A stretch of 64,000 nt of DNA, taken from Lithobates sylvaticus. Taxonomy: Eukaryota > Chordata > Amphibia > Anura > Ranidae. The notes beneath the pieces were generated by a model that was not told the origin of the DNA, did not search any database, and worked only from the letters and a program-made list of their open reading frames with translations. Below are positions 63,291-64,000 of the stretch, piece by piece (the stretch's first letter is position 1; the number at the start of each line of letters is the position of its first letter). Where the stretch lies: NCBI GenBank assembly GCA_028564925.1, contig CM053032.1, forward strand, positions 117,767,490 to 117,831,489. Reading direction: 5' to 3'. The translations under genes were made by a program, and so were the position numbers.

Positions 63291-64000
63291 TGCCTCCTCC
63301 CTTGTGGTCATAGGCTCTAGTGTCAGCATCATTTGCGGGTGACTCTGACGTCACTTTCGGGTCTCGGATCATTCAAGGAGGACGCTCGGCGGCTTCACTT
63401 TCCCTGCTCGTGGCAGCGTTACCCTGCTGGAAGGGTCTTATGCATTGCGGATTGCATTGTATTCATGTTCTCCCAGTGTTCCGCCGGGGGAGGGGGGGGT
63501 TGCGGCCGCCTGTCGGCCCCTCTGTCCCCACGAGAGAGCCGCTTCTCCCGCCCGCCCACTTCTCCCTGTGTTCCCCTGGGGGGAGGGGGAGAGTTTGGCC
63601 GCCTGTCAGTTCCTTTGTCTCTACGAGGGAACCGCTTCTCCCACCAGCCCGGTGTTCCCCTGGAAGATGGGTGGGATTCGGCCGCCTGACAGCCCCTCTG
63701 TCTCCTCGAGGGGGGCGCCCGCCTGCTTCTTCCTGTATTTCTGCTGGGGGAGGGGGGGATTCGGCCGCCCGATGGCTCCTCTAGCCATACAGATCGGTCT
63801 CCTCGAGGGGGCCACCCGTCCGCTCCTTCCGGTGTACCGTGAGGGGGGGGGATTCGGTCACCCGCCAGCTCCTCTCCTGTCACAGTTCTGGGCACCCGCT
63901 TCTCCTGCCCTGTTATCACATACTAGGCACGCACGATTAGCATGGGTTTTCAGGGGTAAAATCAGGCTGTGGAGTTGACATGACACTTACTTGTCGCCTG
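63291..64000. repeat. GC-rich stretch with ~80-95-bp tandem units
   Basis: From about 63,475 to 63,890 a unit recurs about five times: GTGTTCC(C), a G-run, TTCGGCCGCC, a CCTCTGTCTC-type word with CACGAGGG/CTCGAGGGG, and CCGCTTCTCC. G-runs on the plus strand are 6-9 long. Before it (63,330-63,420) is a CpG-rich stretch with a perfect cyclic-AMP-response-type palindrome TGACGTCA at 63,346-63,353. The long frames on both strands are repeat artefacts. It could be a retroelement LTR/leader or a host promoter; not resolved. Confidence 0.55.

Noticed and set aside
63419-63978. Frames of 118-177 codons at the right edge
   Set aside because: They follow the ~90-bp GC-rich tandem units in every reading; no domain is visible.
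1-64000. CRISPR arrays, bacterial operons, rRNA or tRNA genes
   Set aside because: The tandem repeats have no CRISPR-like constant-repeat/unique-spacer layout, the content is vertebrate, and no cloverleaf or rRNA core was recognised apart from one decayed SINE-like stretch.

Overview
The window looks like a piece of a large, repeat-swollen amphibian genome, most likely an anuran and probably ranid-like (inference). The reasons are the mixture of vertebrate hAT, Tc1/mariner, PIF-Harbinger and TTAA-flanked DNA elements with L1-type LINEs, DIRS, Ngaro, BEL/Pao and Ty3/gypsy retroelements, and the very low density of host coding sequence. Only one host exon was recognised: 35,726-35,861 (+), which reads like part of the extracellular domain of a guanylyl-cyclase-C-type receptor (GUCY2C-like). 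The single-copy-looking stretches at 27,103-27,381 and 35,544-36,375 are then intron. Almost everything else is transposable elements nested inside each other.

Layout. 1-4,350: a decayed hAT transposase gene flanked by 96-bp and 148-bp tandem repeats. 4,375-11,775: a Ty3/gypsy gag fossil cut into three blocks by a 3-kb element with ~1-kb inverted arms and by a TTAA-flanked element that itself holds a second TTAA-flanked element, then a PIF-Harbinger-like fragment and a foldback fragment. 11,776-17,157: a DIRS element on the minus strand with its leader. 17,160-22,617: a Tc1 element split by a Harbinger-like MITE and an LTR element. 22,632-27,102: a (TA)n tract, a 5' piece of a hAT element and three head-to-tail TTAA elements. 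27,390-35,535: a hAT element with matching ends and a near-perfect 8-bp target duplication, itself entered by a 2.7-kb foldback hAT-type element with perfect target duplications. 36,376-61,590: a Russian doll in which Tc1-B holds Tc1-A, Tc1-A holds an L1 LINE and a 10.1-kb hAT-type element, the L1 holds a 5.6-kb hAT element, and the 10.1-kb element holds an Ngaro element and a 2.2-kb minisatellite-rich hAT-type element. 61,600-64,000: a BEL/Pao fossil entered by a solo LTR, then a GC-rich tandem array.

The elements work as independent parasites rather than as one pathway. The insertion order can be read directly because many junctions keep target-site duplications: ACCAGGAC, ATTCCCAC, GCTTCTTT, GTGATAGA, CGTC, GTGC, TTA and TTAA. 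The most unusual items are the foldback element at 32,424-35,147, which has ~0.8-kb arms, a central TATA/ORF/poly(A)-signal unit and a copied piece of the 3' end of the hAT family it sits in; the run of six hairpins at the end of a TTAA element at 10,206-10,500; covarying hairpins in the related TTAA elements; and an Ngaro element with a lipase-like SGNH hydrolase reading frame. All identities are by eye; no database search was run.
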